In this document: positions 45,086 to 55,062 of the stretch, in pieces | How the letters are laid out: every line of letters begins with the position of its first letter | How positions within the stretch are numbered: position 1 is the stretch's first letter | Source: UBA2160 sp964588665 | GTDB taxonomy: Bacteria > Chloroflexota > Dehalococcoidia > Lucifugimonadales > UBA1123 | Reading direction: 5' to 3' | NCBI GenBank assembly: GCA_964588665.1 | Contig: CAZPQQ010000005.1 | Location: forward strand, 1-64,000 | Length of the DNA: 64,000 bases | The notes under the pieces: model-generated | Told to the model about the DNA's origin: nothing | What the model saw: only the letters and a program-made list of their open reading frames with translations | The model's database searches: none | Translations under genes and position numbers: made by a program

Positions 45086-45877
45086 ATGACAAGCATAACG
45101 AACACTCCATACGACCCTTGGGCGGAGATCTACGACGCGGTCTACGCATACGTCCGCGACGACATCCCCTTCTACGTCGAAGAGGCCGTCGCCACTGGAA
45201 GCCCGGTCCTCGAGCTCGGCTGCGGAACCGGTCGCGTGTCGATGCCCATGGCGCAGGCCGGAGTTCAGGTCGTGGGACTCGACTACTCCGAAGCGATGCT
45301 TGCCGTCGCCCGTCGCAAATGCCAGCAACTCGGATTCGACTCCACGTCAGTCGAACTGGTGCACGCCGACATGCGGGACTTCGCGTTGGACCAGCAATTT
45401 GACCTCGTGACCATACCGTTTCGCGGTTTCCTGGCGCTTTTGTCCGTCGAGGACCAGATCCGCGCGCTGGCCCGAATCCGCGAACACCTGACTCCGGACG
45501 GCAGGCTGGTGTTCAACGTCTTCGTTCCCGACATAGACATGCTGCTCCAGGACGGCGACAGATCATACCACTTGCGAGACGTGACCGACCCTGAAACGGG
45601 GAAGAGCTTCGTGCTATGGCAGCAAACCGGTTACGACAACCACAACCAGGTCTTAGCGACGCGCCTGACCATCGAGGAGCTCGGCGACGACATGGCCGTG
45701 GTCCGCAAGATGTATCGCGACTTCCAACTCCGCTACGCACACCGCTGGGAGCTCCACCATCTTTTGACTTCATGCGGATTCGAGATAGTCGACCTCTACG
45801 GCGACTTCGACCGACTGCCGTTCGACGAGTTCAGCAACGAGATGGTGTGGGTGGCGCGCAAGGCGCAATCGGCGTAA
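45086..45877 (+). CDS. Class I SAM-dependent methyltransferase (paralogue of 2136)
   Basis: A 263-residue methyltransferase with motif I VLELGCGTGR at 41-50, VGLDYSEAML and VHADMRDF. The order of motifs, the length and the ARIREHL(T/S)xxGRLVFN-type segment match the gene at 2136, so they are paralogues. The start at 45086 is chosen because upstream residues from 45047 look non-coding. uvrB follows about 115 bases later. Substrate unknown. Confidence 0.85.
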   Translation: MTSITNTPYDPWAEIYDAVYAYVRDDIPFYVEEAVATGSPVLELGCGTGRVSMPMAQAGVQVVGLDYSEAMLAVARRKCQQLGFDSTSVELVHADMRDFALDQQFDLVTIPFRGFLALLSVEDQIRALARIREHLTPDGRLVFNVFVPDIDMLLQDGDRSYHLRDVTDPETGKSFVLWQQTGYDNHNQVLATRLTIEELGDDMAVVRKMYRDFQLRYAHRWELHHLLTSCGFEIVDLYGDFDRLPFDEFSNEMVWVARKAQSA

Positions 45878-45992
45878 TGGCCCTATGGTGCTCTGGCCGT
45901 TCACGGCCAAGCCTATTGTCACCAACTCACCCCAAACTCCGTCGCCACGCCGTCCGCCTGCCGTTGTACAATGGATGGTGGAGAGGTGAGCA

Positions 45993-47975
<1,983 letters not shown>

Positions 47976-47982
<7 letters not shown>

Positions 47983-47999
47983 ACGGAACCGTCTACTCG
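47976..47999 (+). terminator. Hairpin overlapping the uvrB stop codon
   Basis: A perfect 11-base inverted repeat, CGAGTAGACGG and CCGTCTACTCG, separated by AA. The uvrB TAG is inside the left arm. There is no T-tract, so it is a weak terminator at best and may protect the mRNA 3' end or lower read-through into the lipoprotein gene. Confidence 0.4.
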
Positions 48000-48025
48000 T
48001 TCGAGCAGCCTTTCGGGAGTCCGCA

Positions 48026-49000
48026 GTGCGCAAACGGTCTGCAATCGTCACCCTATTCGTCTTCTTGGCCCTCGCGACAGTGGCTTGCGCCAGCGAGGTC
48101 GAAGAAGGGACCGCGACCCTGCCCGAAGGAATAGAGTCCGCCCTTTTGCCGAACGCAGAATTAGGCGGGTACATGTACTTCAACACCAACCGGACCGTCG
48201 AAGTCGCCACCGAGCGTTTCCTCACGTCCGACTTGGCTGATGTTCTGCGTGCCGGCGTGCCCGCGACGCTCAGACTTAAGCGTGCCACAATTGCGGTTTC
48301 GTCGTCGCCCGAGGAGTTCGGCGGTACGCTCGAGTTCACGAGTGAAGCCGACACCGAGGTGGCGTGGGAGCTCTATCAGTCCGCTGGCGCGCGCGACGAG
48401 TTCTGGGGGCTTCAGGATCAGTCTAAGGTCCATGTGGTTCGAGGCGACACGCCGTGGGGAGCGGCCGTCAGGAGCCAGCTTGAATCCGGACAACTTGTCC
48501 CGTTCAAAGACCACGATCCGATCGCCTGGAACCTGATCACCAACCTGCCGAAATCGGATTCCAGGCCACTAGCCGTCGGAGTCATGACGCTGGAAGACGA
48601 ACTCATCCAAGCACTGGCCAGCCAGGGAGGCATCCGGCTGTTCGGTCTCAACACCGTGTTCAGCCTCATCAAAGTCGACAACGTCGCCTTCGGAGCATAC
48701 GCCGACTCAGATCTGACGGTTCCGGCGTCCATCAGCGACGAGTTCTTTCAGGAGGCGGGAGTCGGAGTCGTATTCGTCAGCAAGTCGGGCTACCCGGGAT
48801 TCCTCGTATCCTACCTATTGCGGTCGGTGGCCAACCGGATCGGCCTTGAGACCATCGAGATCGGCGACACGAACGCCCGCTATCGTCAACGCGACAACCT
48901 ACACGTGGTGCTCAAAAACAGAGGCGCCCTTTTGTACGTGGCGGTCGCCGCCGGCCGGCCTTATGCCGAACGGCTGATTCTCGGCGTTCTGTCGGATTAA
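48026..49000 (+). CDS. Hypothetical lipoprotein
   Basis: A 324-residue protein. The signal peptide and lipobox LATVAC (Cys21) predict an outer-face lipoprotein. The rest is a mixed alpha/beta region of unknown family, with no catalytic motif that I recognise. The GTG start has GGAG 7 bases upstream. It follows uvrB by 43 bases in the same direction and may be read through from it, though a functional link to repair is not evident. Confidence 0.7.
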   Translation: MRKRSAIVTLFVFLALATVACASEVEEGTATLPEGIESALLPNAELGGYMYFNTNRTVEVATERFLTSDLADVLRAGVPATLRLKRATIAVSSSPEEFGGTLEFTSEADTEVAWELYQSAGARDEFWGLQDQSKVHVVRGDTPWGAAVRSQLESGQLVPFKDHDPIAWNLITNLPKSDSRPLAVGVMTLEDELIQALASQGGIRLFGLNTVFSLIKVDNVAFGAYADSDLTVPASISDEFFQEAGVGVVFVSKSGYPGFLVSYLLRSVANRIGLETIEIGDTNARYRQRDNLHVVLKNRGALLYVAVAAGRPYAERLILGVLSD

Positions 49001-49033
49001 CCTTTTAATGCATATTTTGCTACGAAACTGTTT

Positions 49034-49062
49034 TTGACACCTGGTCCTTGCGCGGGTACAAT
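49034..49062 (+). promoter_or_regulatory. Consensus promoter of the Fe-S assembly pair
   Basis: A perfect TTGACA at 49034-49039, a 17-base spacer, and TACAAT at 49057-49062. It is about 47 bases before the MIP18-family gene and the surrounding DNA is AT-rich. One of the strongest promoters in the window. Confidence 0.75.
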
Positions 49063-49108
49063 TAGTTTGCTTTAGCCATTACTATCTCCGATACGGGAGG
49101 AAGCTTCG

Positions 49109-49420
49109 ATGACCACGGTTGCTGTGACGAAAGAGACAGTCTTTGACGCTCTGCAGGATGTTTACGATCCCGAGATTCCGGTCAACATCGTCGATCTCGG
49201 GTTGATCTACGGTGTGGAAGTAGACAACGGCAACGTGGACGTGAAGATGACCCTCACTTTTGCGGGCTGCGGCCTGGGCCCCTACATCGCCCAACAAGCC
49301 GAATGGCGCATCGCGGAGATCGAGGGCGTCGTGGACGTCAACGTGGAGTTAACCTTCGACCCGCCTTGGACGCCCGATCTGATAACCGAGGACGGCAAGA
49401 AGCTTCTCGGTCTGGACTGA
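49109..49420 (+). CDS. MIP18/DUF59-family metal-sulfur cluster assembly factor
   Basis: A 103-residue protein with the family segment ALQDVYDPEIPVNIVDLGLIYGV, the conserved Thr/Cys strand MTLTFAGCGLGPYI and a C-terminal VELTFDPPWTPDLI. SufT/PaaD-like proteins of this family help mature Fe-S proteins. GGGAGGAAG precedes the ATG. The Mrp-type Fe-S carrier is encoded next, which strengthens the call. Confidence 0.92.
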   Translation: MTTVAVTKETVFDALQDVYDPEIPVNIVDLGLIYGVEVDNGNVDVKMTLTFAGCGLGPYIAQQAEWRIAEIEGVVDVNVELTFDPPWTPDLITEDGKKLLGLD

Positions 49421-49549
49421 CCCGCCCACTCGACCTACATTCCGACTCTCGCCGGAAGGGCTCGGCGCCCCGCTCCCGAAGCTGCTAGCATGGACCCGTG
49501 CCGGCCATCCGCCGGTGTCGCGTCGACGACGGCTGAAGGAGTGCCCACA

Positions 49550-50380
49550 ATGAACCCCCAGATGAACCCGCAACAACAGGCGCAGGCCCGCGCTCGCATC
49601 GAATCGATGAAGCAGCAGTTCGAGCAGAAGCGCGCCATTTCCGACGCCCTCTCGTCGATCAAGCACAAGATCGGCGTCTACTCGGGCAAAGGCGGGGTCG
49701 GCAAGACCACCATCGCCGTCAACCTGGCCGTCTCCCTGGCCCTGGAGGGTGCCCGCGTCGGCATCTTGGACGTGGACATCGACTGTCCCAACGTGGTCCG
49801 CGCCCTCAAGATCGCCGAACAGCCCGTGGTCGGGGAAGACCGGCAGATGATTCCACCGGAACGGTTTGGCGTCAAGGTCATGTCGATGGCCTTCTTCCAA
49901 CAAGACGAAGAAGAGGCCATCATCTGGCGAGGACCGATGGTCCACAACGCCATCAACCAGTTCCTGCAGTCCACCGAATGGGGAGAACTCGACTACCTGG
50001 TCATCGACCTTCCGCCCGGCACGTCCGATGCCCCGCTGACGATCATGCAGGCTTTGGACCTAGACGGCTTCGTCGTCGTTGCGACGCCACAGGAGCTGGC
50101 GCAGATCGACGCCAAGCGCTCCATCAACATGATCCGCAAGCTGAACGTCAACGTCCTCGGCATCGTGGAGAACTTCTGCGGTGAGATCTTCGGCGAAGGC
50201 TCCGGTGAGGAGCTGGCGGAAAGCATGGGCCTCGAGTTCTTGGGCAGGCTCCGCATGAAGGCCGACTACCTCGACACCTCGAAGCCAACAGTCCTCAACA
50301 GCAACGCCGTGCTCGAAGAGTTCCGCCACATAGCAACCGGCGTCCGCTCGGGACTGGCCGAGGGGGTAGAGGCCGACTAG
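49550..50380 (+). CDS. Mrp/NBP35-family Fe-S carrier ATPase
   Basis: A 276-residue P-loop protein that binds and passes on Fe-S clusters. The deviant Walker A is KGGVGKT at 47-53. Switch segments are DVDIDCPNVVRAL and YLVIDLPPGTSDAPLT, and the C-terminal region has a single cysteine in ENFCGEIFGEG instead of the usual CxxC. The N-terminus is Gln-rich, without a fused MIP18 domain, which here is the separate upstream gene. The start at 49550 has AAGGAG 8 bases upstream. A strong terminator follows. Confidence 0.92.
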   Translation: MNPQMNPQQQAQARARIESMKQQFEQKRAISDALSSIKHKIGVYSGKGGVGKTTIAVNLAVSLALEGARVGILDVDIDCPNVVRALKIAEQPVVGEDRQMIPPERFGVKVMSMAFFQQDEEEAIIWRGPMVHNAINQFLQSTEWGELDYLVIDLPPGTSDAPLTIMQALDLDGFVVVATPQELAQIDAKRSINMIRKLNVNVLGIVENFCGEIFGEGSGEELAESMGLEFLGRLRMKADYLDTSKPTVLNSNAVLEEFRHIATGVRSGLAEGVEAD

Positions 50381-50411
50381 CCCGTACTGCCGACACTCGA
50401 TAACGAACGAA

Positions 50412-50446
50412 CAAAAGGGGCAGGTCATCACGACCTGCCCCTTTTG
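50412..50446. terminator. Strong bidirectional terminator
   Basis: A perfect 15-base stem (CAAAAGGGGCAGGTC with GACCTGCCCCTTTTG) around a 5-base loop, with an A-run on one side and a T-run on the other. It ends the MIP18-Mrp operon, and could also stop transcription from the minus strand. Confidence 0.85.
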
Positions 50447-50532
50447 TTGTCTGCGAAGCATTTGCGATCTGCGCTCGACCACGGCGTCGTCGATGCTGAC
50501 GCACAGATACCGAAGTCAAAGAATCACGCTCA

Positions 50533-50558
50533 CGTAGGGGCGGGTTTCAAACCCGCCC
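50533..50558 (+). repeat. REP-like palindrome, copy 1
   Basis: A 26-base unit: CGTAGG, then GGCGGGTTT, then CAAACCCGCCC. It folds into a GC-rich hairpin. Copy 2, in opposite orientation, is at 50648-50673 and differs only by one compensating base pair. Confidence 0.6.
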
Positions 50559-50647
50559 GTGGATTTCGCCTACTGACAACGTTGATAGCAGGCTTCACTG
50601 CACGGCATTATGTTCGATAGGCGCCGGAGTCGTCACAAACGACTGGC

Positions 50648-50673
50648 GGGAGGGTTTGAAACCCTCCCCTACG
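50648..50673 (-). repeat. REP-like palindrome, copy 2 (inverted)
   Basis: Reverse-orientation copy of the unit at 50533. Read on the minus strand it is identical except that the stem pair C-G becomes A-T. The stem is thus kept by covariation. The 89 bases between the copies show no gene. Confidence 0.6.
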
Positions 50674-50746
50674 ACAAGTCGCACTGCGACGGAACCTTTC
50701 GAAATCGAACCGGAAAGAGCGCCGCCGCTCGACCGCGACCTGCCGA

Positions 50747-51178
50747 TTAGCCCCGCTTGGGCAGAGACACCACCGCCGAGCCTGGCGTTGTGCGTGCGCC
50801 TTCGTGGTTCTCGAGCCAGATCTCGCACTCGACAAGGTTCTCGCCGTCTTCCTCGTATGTCTTCTTGACGACGCCCTTGACGAAGGCGGGGGTTCCGGGC
50901 ACGTCCATGCCTCGATACTGGACGCTGAGCTTCTTGAGCGTTCCCTCTTCGCCGATCCAATTCGTCATGATTTGGCCCAGGAACGCGTTCTTCAGCGCGC
51001 CGTGCAGGATCACGTCGGGAAGGCCGTTGCTTTTGGCGAACTCGAGGTCGTAGTGGATCTGGTAGTAGTCGCCGGACGCACCGGCGTACATCACGAGTTG
51101 TTGGGTCGTCGGATCCTTGCGGACCTCGGGAAGCTCCAATCCCTCTTTGACATCATCGAAATATACCTGGTCTGCCAT
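50747..51178 (-). CDS. MaoC-type hot-dog dehydratase, catalytic half
   Basis: A 143-residue single hot-dog protein with the hydratase motif Asp-x3-Ile-His in GDYYQIHYD and the typical DVILHGALKNAF helix. It would dehydrate or hydrate a 3-hydroxyacyl/enoyl thioester. GGAGGA lies 7 bases before the ATG at 51178. Its partner gene directly upstream encodes a second hot-dog protein that lacks the catalytic His, as in HadA/HadB-type heterodimers. Confidence 0.82.
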   Translation of the reverse strand: MADQVYFDDVKEGLELPEVRKDPTTQQLVMYAGASGDYYQIHYDLEFAKSNGLPDVILHGALKNAFLGQIMTNWIGEEGTLKKLSVQYRGMDVPGTPAFVKGVVKKTYEEDGENLVECEIWLENHEGARTTPGSAVVSLPKRG

Positions 51179-51233
51179 TGTCGGTTCCTCCAAAGTGGTT
51201 CCGGGGTGAGTGATGGGTGAGGTTGCCTCAGCG

Positions 51234-51704
51234 TCACTCGCCCTCGGGCGGCTGGTAGCTGATTCCGGTGCTCCGCTGCAACGCGACCACCGTGTCGAAC
51301 TGGTTGACGTACTTGGTCTCTCGCACCATGAAGAGCATGTTCCCGAGCCGCCCCGCTCGTTCGAATGCGTTTGCGAGGTAGGTGGTTACGGTTATCCGGT
51401 CGCCGGGTCGAACGGGCTCGAAATACTCCCATTCGCTGCCGCCGTCCAAGTTCGCCGGATACGGACTCTGCACGTCCACCTTCGACGGTCCGGACCTCAA
51501 CGACCGGAAGAACGTGGGCGGAGCGATTATGCCGCCGTATCGCGACTTCCGAGCGGCCGCCTCGTCGTTGAACAGCGGATTGGTGTCGCCGATCGCCCGG
51601 GCGAATTTCTCGATCGCGCCCTGCTCGACGGCATTAGTGTAAGGTTCCGACTCGACGTTGATTGCGGCCCGCATCTCATCCGATATCGCCGATTCTTGGG
51701 TCAT
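51234..51704 (-). CDS. MaoC N-terminal-type hot-dog protein, structural half
   Basis: A 156-residue MaoC_dehydrat_N-like protein. The equivalent of the hydratase motif reads GDTNPLFND, with Phe where the catalytic histidine would be, so it probably shapes the substrate pocket. RYGGIIAPPTF and PGDRITVTT are typical. AGGAGAG precedes the ATG at 51704; the upstream extension to 51797 is not family-like. Same direction and 55 bases from the catalytic partner, and both read from a consensus promoter. Confidence 0.82.
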   Translation of the reverse strand: MTQESAISDEMRAAINVESEPYTNAVEQGAIEKFARAIGDTNPLFNDEAAARKSRYGGIIAPPTFFRSLRSGPSKVDVQSPYPANLDGGSEWEYFEPVRPGDRITVTTYLANAFERAGRLGNMLFMVRETKYVNQFDTVVALQRSTGISYQPPEGE

Positions 51705-52031
51705 GGTTACTCTCCTACTCGGGCATACGCAACGACGGTCGCCGCGGAGCCAATCTGAATCTGGGGCAAGTTTACGGCGGCACACAATCCGTGTCAAGAA
51801 TCACTCCGAATGCAGCGCCGATCAGTCAGTGATAGCCTGAGTCTCAGCGTCGAGTACGGCTGAAGATGCGAGCAACGGTCGACGGCGACGGCGTCTGGCC
51901 ATTGGTCGAGGGGTGGCTGCCAGATGACGCCGGACATCACATCGATAACCTTTATGCGACTCCGACCGTTGTAGCGATTGAAACCCTCTGGTCATGGGCC
52001 CGCCGTCGGAGACAATTTGCGGACACCTCAC
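51705..52031. other. Divergent intergenic region
   Basis: Between the MaoC pair (minus) and the DUF3179 gene (plus). Apart from the MaoC promoter at 51769-51797 I recognise no gene, RNA or repeat. No clear promoter toward DUF3179 was found. Confidence 0.4.
51769..51797 (-). promoter_or_regulatory. Promoter of the MaoC pair
   Basis: On the minus strand a perfect TTGACA (51797-51792), a 17-base spacer and TAAACT (51774-51769). The leader to the ATG at 51704 is about 60 bases. Confidence 0.7.
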
Positions 52032-53324
52032 ATGAATAGGCCTGGACTCAAGCTCAGACGTCTCGGATGGCTCGGCGCCGCGTTGGCGATGTCGGTCGCC
52101 GTCGCGACAACCTGTGGCGCCGGCGCAGACGTGGACGCTCCGACGGCGGTTGTCGATGCAGCGCCACAGCCGCCTCCCGCATCTGAGTCCGCTGTGATTC
52201 CCGCCGTCCGACCCACGACCTCCGAACCCGCTCCGGCGCAGCGACCAGCGACGCCGACGCTCTCCGGTCAGGGACGCAGATCTCCGTTCGTTCCCCTGGA
52301 CAACCCTGAGTTTCTGGCTGTCGAGCAGGCGACCTACCTGGGCGACGAGAACCTGGTGTTGGGGTTGGACGTGGACGGAGAGGCGCGGGCATACCCCGTC
52401 GGCATGGTTTACTATCACCACGTGGTCAATGACACGGTTGCAGGCCATCCTGTCCTTGTCACGTATTGAATCAAGTGCAGTTCGGGGGTCGGGTTCGACC
52501 CCGTGGTCCGAGGCAGCGCCCTCACCTTCGAGACGTTCGGCTTGAGCCAGGCTGTCATGTCCATGCGTGACCGCGAGACGGGCTCGATATGGACTCAACT
52601 CGACGGCAAATCGACCGACGGGGCTTTGCAGGGTGAGAGACTCAAGATGATGCCGATGCCTCAGATGACATGGGGCGACTGGAAGAGCTCTCACCCCGAC
52701 ACGCTTGTGCTCTCGCCCAACACACCTTTCAGCGACCGCTATCGCGCCGTTAACATCGGTACATTCAATCCCGGCGAAGCGATATACGGCGATAACAGGC
52801 TCGACGCGAACGCGCTGGTGGTCGGCGTCGAGGTGGGCGGTGAATTCAAAGGCTATCCGACAGCGGAATTGGCTTGGACCGGAGGCTTGGTCAACGACAT
52901 CCTCGCGGGCCAGCCGATTCTCGTCGTCTACGATGATGCGTCACAGACGGGGCTGGCCTACTCCACCCTGGTCGAAGGCTCTCCCTTGGAATTCGACATC
53001 GCCGAGAACGGCAGTTTCTCCGTAACCGACCGCCAAACCGGCTCCACATGGGACGCTCAAGGACGAGCCACCGCCGGCGAACTCAGCGGACATGCGCTGG
53101 AGTTCGTCCCGTCCTTCATCTCCGAGTGGTACGGCTGGTCCGCGTACCATCCTGACACCGATCTGTACGCCGCGGAACGCGGACCAACACTCTGGCTCGA
53201 TTCACAAAGGCTGGTCCGGCGAAGTAGAATGCTCGGTACACTGCACGGCAGGAGGCCACTGAACCGGGCATGTCAGCATTCACGGTCAAGCACTCAGACG
53301 ACGCCGCTCGCGTGGGCGTGTTGA
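52032..53324 (+). CDS. DUF3179 protein, probable selenoprotein (in-frame TGA at 52467-52469)
   Basis: A 430-residue exported protein if the TGA at codon 146 is read as selenocysteine. An N-terminal signal-type helix (LGWLGAALAMSVAVATTC) is followed by a Pro/Ala-rich linker and then the DUF3179 domain on both sides of the TGA. Before it: GEARAYPVGMVYYHHVVND and GHPVLVTY. After it: IKCSSGVGFDP. The family sequence at this point is VTYCPLCxSxxxFD, so TGA replaces the first Cys of CxxC and gives UIKC. No other lesion occurs. A SECIS-like hairpin lies 15 bases downstream of the TGA. Function of DUF3179 is unknown; the U/CxxC suggests redox or metal chemistry. The last 50 residues run past the domain and overlap tgt by 55 bases. 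Confidence 0.8.
52485..52502 (+). promoter_or_regulatory. Candidate bacterial SECIS hairpin
   Basis: GGGGTC-GGGTTC-GACCCC: a perfect 6-base stem with a 6-base loop. The stem can extend by one pair past a bulged G. The loop starts 22 bases after the TGA and has G in its first two positions. That satisfies the usual bacterial SECIS geometry (SelB-binding loop about 16-37 bases after UGA). Confidence 0.6.
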
Positions 53325-54436
53325 GCACGGCTCACGGAGATGTGGCCACGCCCGCGTTCATGCCCGTCGCGACTCAGGGATCGGTCAAGTCGCTCGACCC
53401 GGCCGATCTTCGGGCCATCGGCGCGCGCATCGTCCTCGGCAACACGTACCACCTGTATCTGCGTCCCGGAGTCGATATCATCGAGCTGCACGGCGGGCTG
53501 CACCGCTTCATGGCGTGGGACGGACCGATCCTCACCGACAGCGGCGGCTTTCAGGGGTTCAGCCTGGAACACCTGAGGAAGATCGACGAGGACGGCATCC
53601 TGTTCAAATCCCACGTCGACGGAAGCCTGCACAAGCTGACGCCCGAGAGCGCCATCGAGCACCAGGAGAGGTTGGGCGCGGACGTCATCATGCCTCTCGA
53701 CGTGTGCGTCGCGGCGGATTCGGACAAAGACGGGGTTGCGGCCGCCGTAGAGCAGACCAACCGGTGGGCGGAGCGCTGCAAAGAAGCCCACACTCGGAAA
53801 GACCAGCTCCTGTTCGGCATCGTCCAGGGCGGACTGTTCCCGGAGCTCAGACAGCGTTCAGCCGAATTCCTGACATCGTTGGGCTTCCCAGGTTACTCTA
53901 TCGGCGGGCTCAGCGTCGGTGAATCGAAAAAGGACATGTACGAGGGCGTCGCCGCCGCCGTCGAGCTGCTGCCTTCCGAAACGCCCCGATACCTGATGGG
54001 AGTGGGCTCGCCGGAAGACCTGGTCGAGTGCGTTGCCAGAGGCATCGACATGTTCGACTGCGTCCTGCCGACCCGCATCGCCCGCAATGGGGCGCTGTTC
54101 TCTCGCGACGGCCGAATCAACGTCGTCAGCGCTCCCCACAGGAGGCGGGACGAGCCGCTGGAAGAGGGGTGCGACTGCTATACGTGCCAAACCTTCTCGG
54201 CGGCTTACGTGCACCACATGTTCAAGTCGGGGGAGTTGCTGGCCTTCAGACTGGCGACGATACACAACCTGAGGTTCGTGCTCAGGTTGATGGAGGAGAT
54301 GCGCGAGGCTATCGCGAACGGCGTATTCGATGAGTATCGGACGGCTTTCCACGCGCGGTTCGTCCCGCCCGATCAGACGGCGAGGCACGAACAGAAAACG
54401 AAGTGGCTGCGGTCCCAAGGAAGACCGGGCGCCTAG
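53270..54436 (+). CDS. tgt: tRNA-guanine (queuine) transglycosylase
   Basis: A 388-residue Tgt, which exchanges G34 of GU(N) anticodon tRNAs for preQ1. It has GNTYHLYLRPG, the substrate loop LTDSGGFQ, LFGIVQGG, LMGVGSPEDLVE, the nucleophile segment FDCVLPTR, and the zinc site CDCYTCQ with a following His. The residue after SGGFQ is Gly where Val is usual. Its start overlaps the end of the DUF3179 gene, and its last 4 bases overlap the convergent MoaD-like gene. Confidence 0.96.
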   Translation: MSAFTVKHSDDAARVGVLSTAHGDVATPAFMPVATQGSVKSLDPADLRAIGARIVLGNTYHLYLRPGVDIIELHGGLHRFMAWDGPILTDSGGFQGFSLEHLRKIDEDGILFKSHVDGSLHKLTPESAIEHQERLGADVIMPLDVCVAADSDKDGVAAAVEQTNRWAERCKEAHTRKDQLLFGIVQGGLFPELRQRSAEFLTSLGFPGYSIGGLSVGESKKDMYEGVAAAVELLPSETPRYLMGVGSPEDLVECVARGIDMFDCVLPTRIARNGALFSRDGRINVVSAPHRRRDEPLEEGCDCYTCQTFSAAYVHHMFKSGELLAFRLATIHNLRFVLRLMEEMREAIANGVFDEYRTAFHARFVPPDQTARHEQKTKWLRSQGRPGA

Positions 54437-54708
54437 CCTCCGGCGACGGCGGGGACGATGCTGATCTCGTCGCCTTCTTTGACCGCGGAGTCGATTCCGT
54501 CCAAGAACCGCAGATCTTCGCCGTTGACGTAGATGTTCACAAAGTTTCGAAGCTGCCCCTGCTCGTCGCAGAGCCGCTCTTTGATCGCCGGGAACTGGCC
54601 GTCGAGCGAGTCGATGATCTCTTTGATCGTGGACCCTTCGACGTCGACTTTGTCCTGACCGTCCGTCACGCGGCGGAGAGGCGTGGGAATCCTCACCGTA
54701 ATGCTCAT
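54433..54708 (-). CDS. MoaD/ThiS-type ubiquitin-like sulfur carrier
   Basis: A 91-residue beta-grasp protein ending in AVAGG. The C-terminal diglycine is the site of adenylation and thiocarboxylate formation. VRIPTPLRRVTDGQ at the start and GDEISIVPAVAGG at the end match the MoaD family. The start at 54708 has GGAGGA 7 bases upstream. It follows the thrC-like and NIL-domain genes in the same direction. That association points to amino-acid sulfur transfer (as in CysO or HcyS systems) rather than molybdopterin synthesis. Confidence 0.87.
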   Translation of the reverse strand: MSITVRIPTPLRRVTDGQDKVDVEGSTIKEIIDSLDGQFPAIKERLCDEQGQLRNFVNIYVNGEDLRFLDGIDSAVKEGDEISIVPAVAGG

Positions 54709-54787
54709 ATCCGAATCCTCCGCAGCATATGATTTCAAGCAGGAGTTGACCCTGCCGCCTATTTGATGTCCCGATCCGTCGCCGGAT

Positions 54788-55030
54788 TCAGCCCTCGATC
54801 ACGTCGCCGCTCACGGGGTCGATCCTGACGCCGGTCTCGGCGACCCAAGCGAGTCCGTTGGCGATCTCGTCTTCGGACCCTTCCAGTTCCAACACCACCC
54901 AGCCCATGTCTTCCCGCACGTCCGCCCTGCGAATGTTGGTCACGAGCTTGAACCGATGGCCGAGCTCGTAGATCACCGGGTCGGTGATGTGGTCGGTCGG
55001 GAATGTGAATTTGACTCGTCTTTTGACCAT
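54788..55030 (-). CDS. NIL-domain protein
   Basis: An 80-residue stand-alone NIL domain (ferredoxin-like fold): VKRRVKFTFPTDHITDPVIYEL at the start, LVTNIRRADVRED and GWVVLELEG. In MetN transporters this fold senses methionine. As single proteins next to MoaD-like genes it is linked to sulfur amino-acid synthesis. It sits between the thrC-like and MoaD-like genes with short gaps. Confidence 0.85.
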   Translation of the reverse strand: MVKRRVKFTFPTDHITDPVIYELGHRFKLVTNIRRADVREDMGWVVLELEGSEDEIANGLAWVAETGVRIDPVSGDVIEG

Positions 55031-55062
55031 GTCAAGCCGTCCTTTGCCGAGATGACGCGGGG

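Noticed and set aside
52032..53324. Reading the TGA as an ordinary nonsense mutation or as a recoded Trp/Gly codon
   Set aside because: Recoding of TGA genome-wide is excluded by many genes ending cleanly in TGA. A chance nonsense mutation exactly at a conserved Cys of CxxC, with a hairpin behind it, is much less likely than Sec, although not excluded.
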